From contig NZ_ANFX01000008.1 in NCBI RefSeq assembly GCF_000331285.1, forward strand, positions 1-64,000: a stretch of DNA of 64,000 nucleotides, in the 5' to 3' direction. A program made the position numbers and the translations under genes. Each line of letters opens with the position of its first letter. Position 1 is the first letter of the stretch. Source of the stretch: Porphyrobacter sp. AAP82 (GTDB lineage Bacteria; Pseudomonadota; Alphaproteobacteria; Sphingomonadales; Sphingomonadaceae). Under the pieces are notes generated by a model. The model did not search any database and was not told the DNA's origin. It saw only the letters and a list, made by a program, of their open reading frames with translations. Below, piece by piece: positions 63,017 through 64,000 of this stretch.

Positions 63017-63528
63017 CGCTCGATAATCAGCGCGCGGTTGGCTTCCGAATGGAACTCGGGCTGGCCGGGGGGAAAGGCGAGCGCCCAGTATTGCCTGGTG
63101 CCGTCGGCATGTTCGACCACCGCATTGAGTGCGACCTGCGCGGGCACGGGCAGATCGGCCGCGATGCGGGCCCTGAGCACAAGACTGCCATCGTCGTGCG
63201 AACAGGCCAGTGCAATTGCATGGACTGGCGCATCGCGCATCCCTTGGCGGAAGGAATCGAAGTCGTAAGCCGCCCACTGCCCCGAAGGCGAGAGGTTGAA
63301 CTCGCGATATTGTGTGTCTCCCAGCGGCTGCCAGAAGATCTCGAAGCAGGTCGTCTGCCACAGGTTGTCGCGCCGGCCGGGTGCGGCGGCAGGCGGCACG
63401 GTGATCCCCGCGATCGCCCCGTCGAGCCGGAATTCCGCCTCGCAGCCTTGGCTTGTGGCGGTGACCGAGGCGGTGACGGCGCGGACCGGGCCGAGGTCGC
63501 AGGCGACATGGAGCATCAGCGGGTGCAT
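63013..63528 (-). CDS. DOMON-like domain protein
   Basis: A 171-residue protein. The sequence is beta-rich, as expected of a type-9 carbohydrate-binding/DOMON-like fold: [20 protein letters not shown] followed by [20 protein letters not shown], and [20 protein letters not shown]. This LW..TCFE.F....Y.EFN.SPSG.WA.Y motif set is typical of proteobacterial 'DOMON-like' proteins. No signal peptide is visible at the ATG at 63528; the frame extends further but crosses the tyrS start. The function is unknown. Divergent from tyrS, whose start is about 80 bp away. Confidence 0.75.
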   Translation of the reverse strand: MHPLMLHVACDLGPVRAVTASVTATSQGCEAEFRLDGAIAGITVPPAAAPGRRDNLWQTTCFEIFWQPLGDTQYREFNLSPSGQWAAYDFDSFRQGMRDAPVHAIALACSHDDGSLVLRARIAADLPVPAQVALNAVVEHADGTRQYWALAFPPGQPEFHSEANRALIIER

Positions 63529-63605
63529 CCACCCGGTGTGGCCGTTCCTCCCGCCCCCGGCAAGCCACTTCCCGTCGCGCAAGCGCCCTGTTAGGGGCGC
63601 TGGCC

Positions 63606-64000
63606 ATGAGCACCTACGAATCCGACCTCCTGCGCCTGCTCGAAGAGCGCGGCTACATCCACCAGATGACCGACGCGGCGGGCCTCGATGCACTTGCCGC
63701 AAGGCAGGTGGTGCCCGGCTATATCGGCTTTGACGCGACCGCGCCTTCGCTCCACATCGGCAGCCTCGTCCAGATCATGATGCTGCGCCGCTTGCAGCAG
63801 AGCGGGCACAAGCCGGTGGTGGTGATGGGCGGCGGCACGACGCGGATCGGCGACCCCACCGGGCGCGACGAGAGCCGCAAGATGCTCACCGACGAGACGA
63901 TCGAGGCAAACATCCGCTCGATCTTCACTGTCTTCGACAAGCTTCTGGTATTCGGCGATGGTCCGACCGATGCGGTGATGGTCAACAACCATGACTGGCT
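63606..64000 (+). CDS. tyrS: Tyrosyl-tRNA synthetase (5' part; cut by window end)
   Basis: The first 131 codons of a class I aminoacyl-tRNA synthetase. [20 protein letters not shown] starts the family. [17 protein letters not shown] contains the HIGH-type motif, and [20 protein letters not shown] is the TyrRS signature. The gene runs off the right edge, so the KMSKS motif is not visible. It charges tRNA-Tyr. It is divergent from the DOMON-like gene. Confidence 0.93.
   Translation, partial: MSTYESDLLRLLEERGYIHQMTDAAGLDALAARQVVPGYIGFDATAPSLHIGSLVQIMMLRRLQQSGHKPVVVMGGGTTRIGDPTGRDESRKMLTDETIEANIRSIFTVFDKLLVFGDGPTDAVMVNNHDW

Overview
The window is chromosomal DNA from a GC-rich alphaproteobacterium, most likely of the order Sphingomonadales and probably an Erythrobacter/Porphyrobacter-type member of the Erythrobacteraceae. 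Evidence for this is the hrcA-grpE, rph-rdgB-hemW and rsmI-yraN-gshB gene neighbourhoods, an archaeal/eukaryotic-type ProRS, PhaR, a Vgr-related small protein, DUF817 and DUF6445 proteins, and an alphaproteobacterial-style heat-shock promoter in front of dnaK. The assignment comes from gene content only; there is no rRNA in the window. I saw no tRNA, rRNA, CRISPR array, prophage or insertion sequence.

Left end (1-10.2 kb) is an accessory island with lower and uneven GC. Five tightly packed or overlapping genes run leftwards as one apparent operon: an XRE-ImmA/IrrE regulator-protease, a PIN-domain protein, a UvrD-type helicase fused to a Cas4/RecB-like Fe-S nuclease, and a Type III restriction-modification pair (mod, res). 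A perfect 16-bp inverted repeat (9394-9445) lies just before the first gene and is a strong operator candidate. A beheaded GIY-YIG-type gene lies at the outer edge, and an orphan MqsA-like antitoxin gene with its own small palindrome lies at the inner edge. This operon is the best candidate for an undescribed defence system in the window.

10.9-32.7 kb is core metabolism and information processing: E3 (lpdA) and E2 (with two tandem peripheral-subunit-binding domains) of the pyruvate dehydrogenase complex, a YciA-like thioesterase, a universal stress protein, RNase R, a GxxExxY gene bounded by inverted triplet repeats, an M28 peptidase, proS, phaR, an MFS transporter with alr, a NifU-like/cvpA/radA cluster, a patatin-like lipase, a DUF6445 protein, dnaJ and dnaK.

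32.8-49.2 kb holds a PCuAC copper chaperone and membrane/zincin neighbours, the hrcA-grpE-CobT-like VWA operon, rph-YcxB-like-rdgB, a CAP protein, hemW (apparent AUU start)-xerC, a DedA protein, gshB-yraN-rsmI, a penicillin-binding-protein activator and parE. 49.3-64 kb is mostly envelope and membrane functions: a GT87 mannosyltransferase-like protein and a class A beta-lactamase-like hydrolase that meet head to head with both N-termini apparently lost, a MoxR ATPase separated from its CoxE-like VWA partner, an L,D-transpeptidase with SPOR domain, an inside-out soluble chemoreceptor, DUF817, a Spinster-type MFS transporter, a DUF1343 (NamZ-family) protein, TspO, a DOMON-like protein and the start of tyrS, which is cut by the window end.
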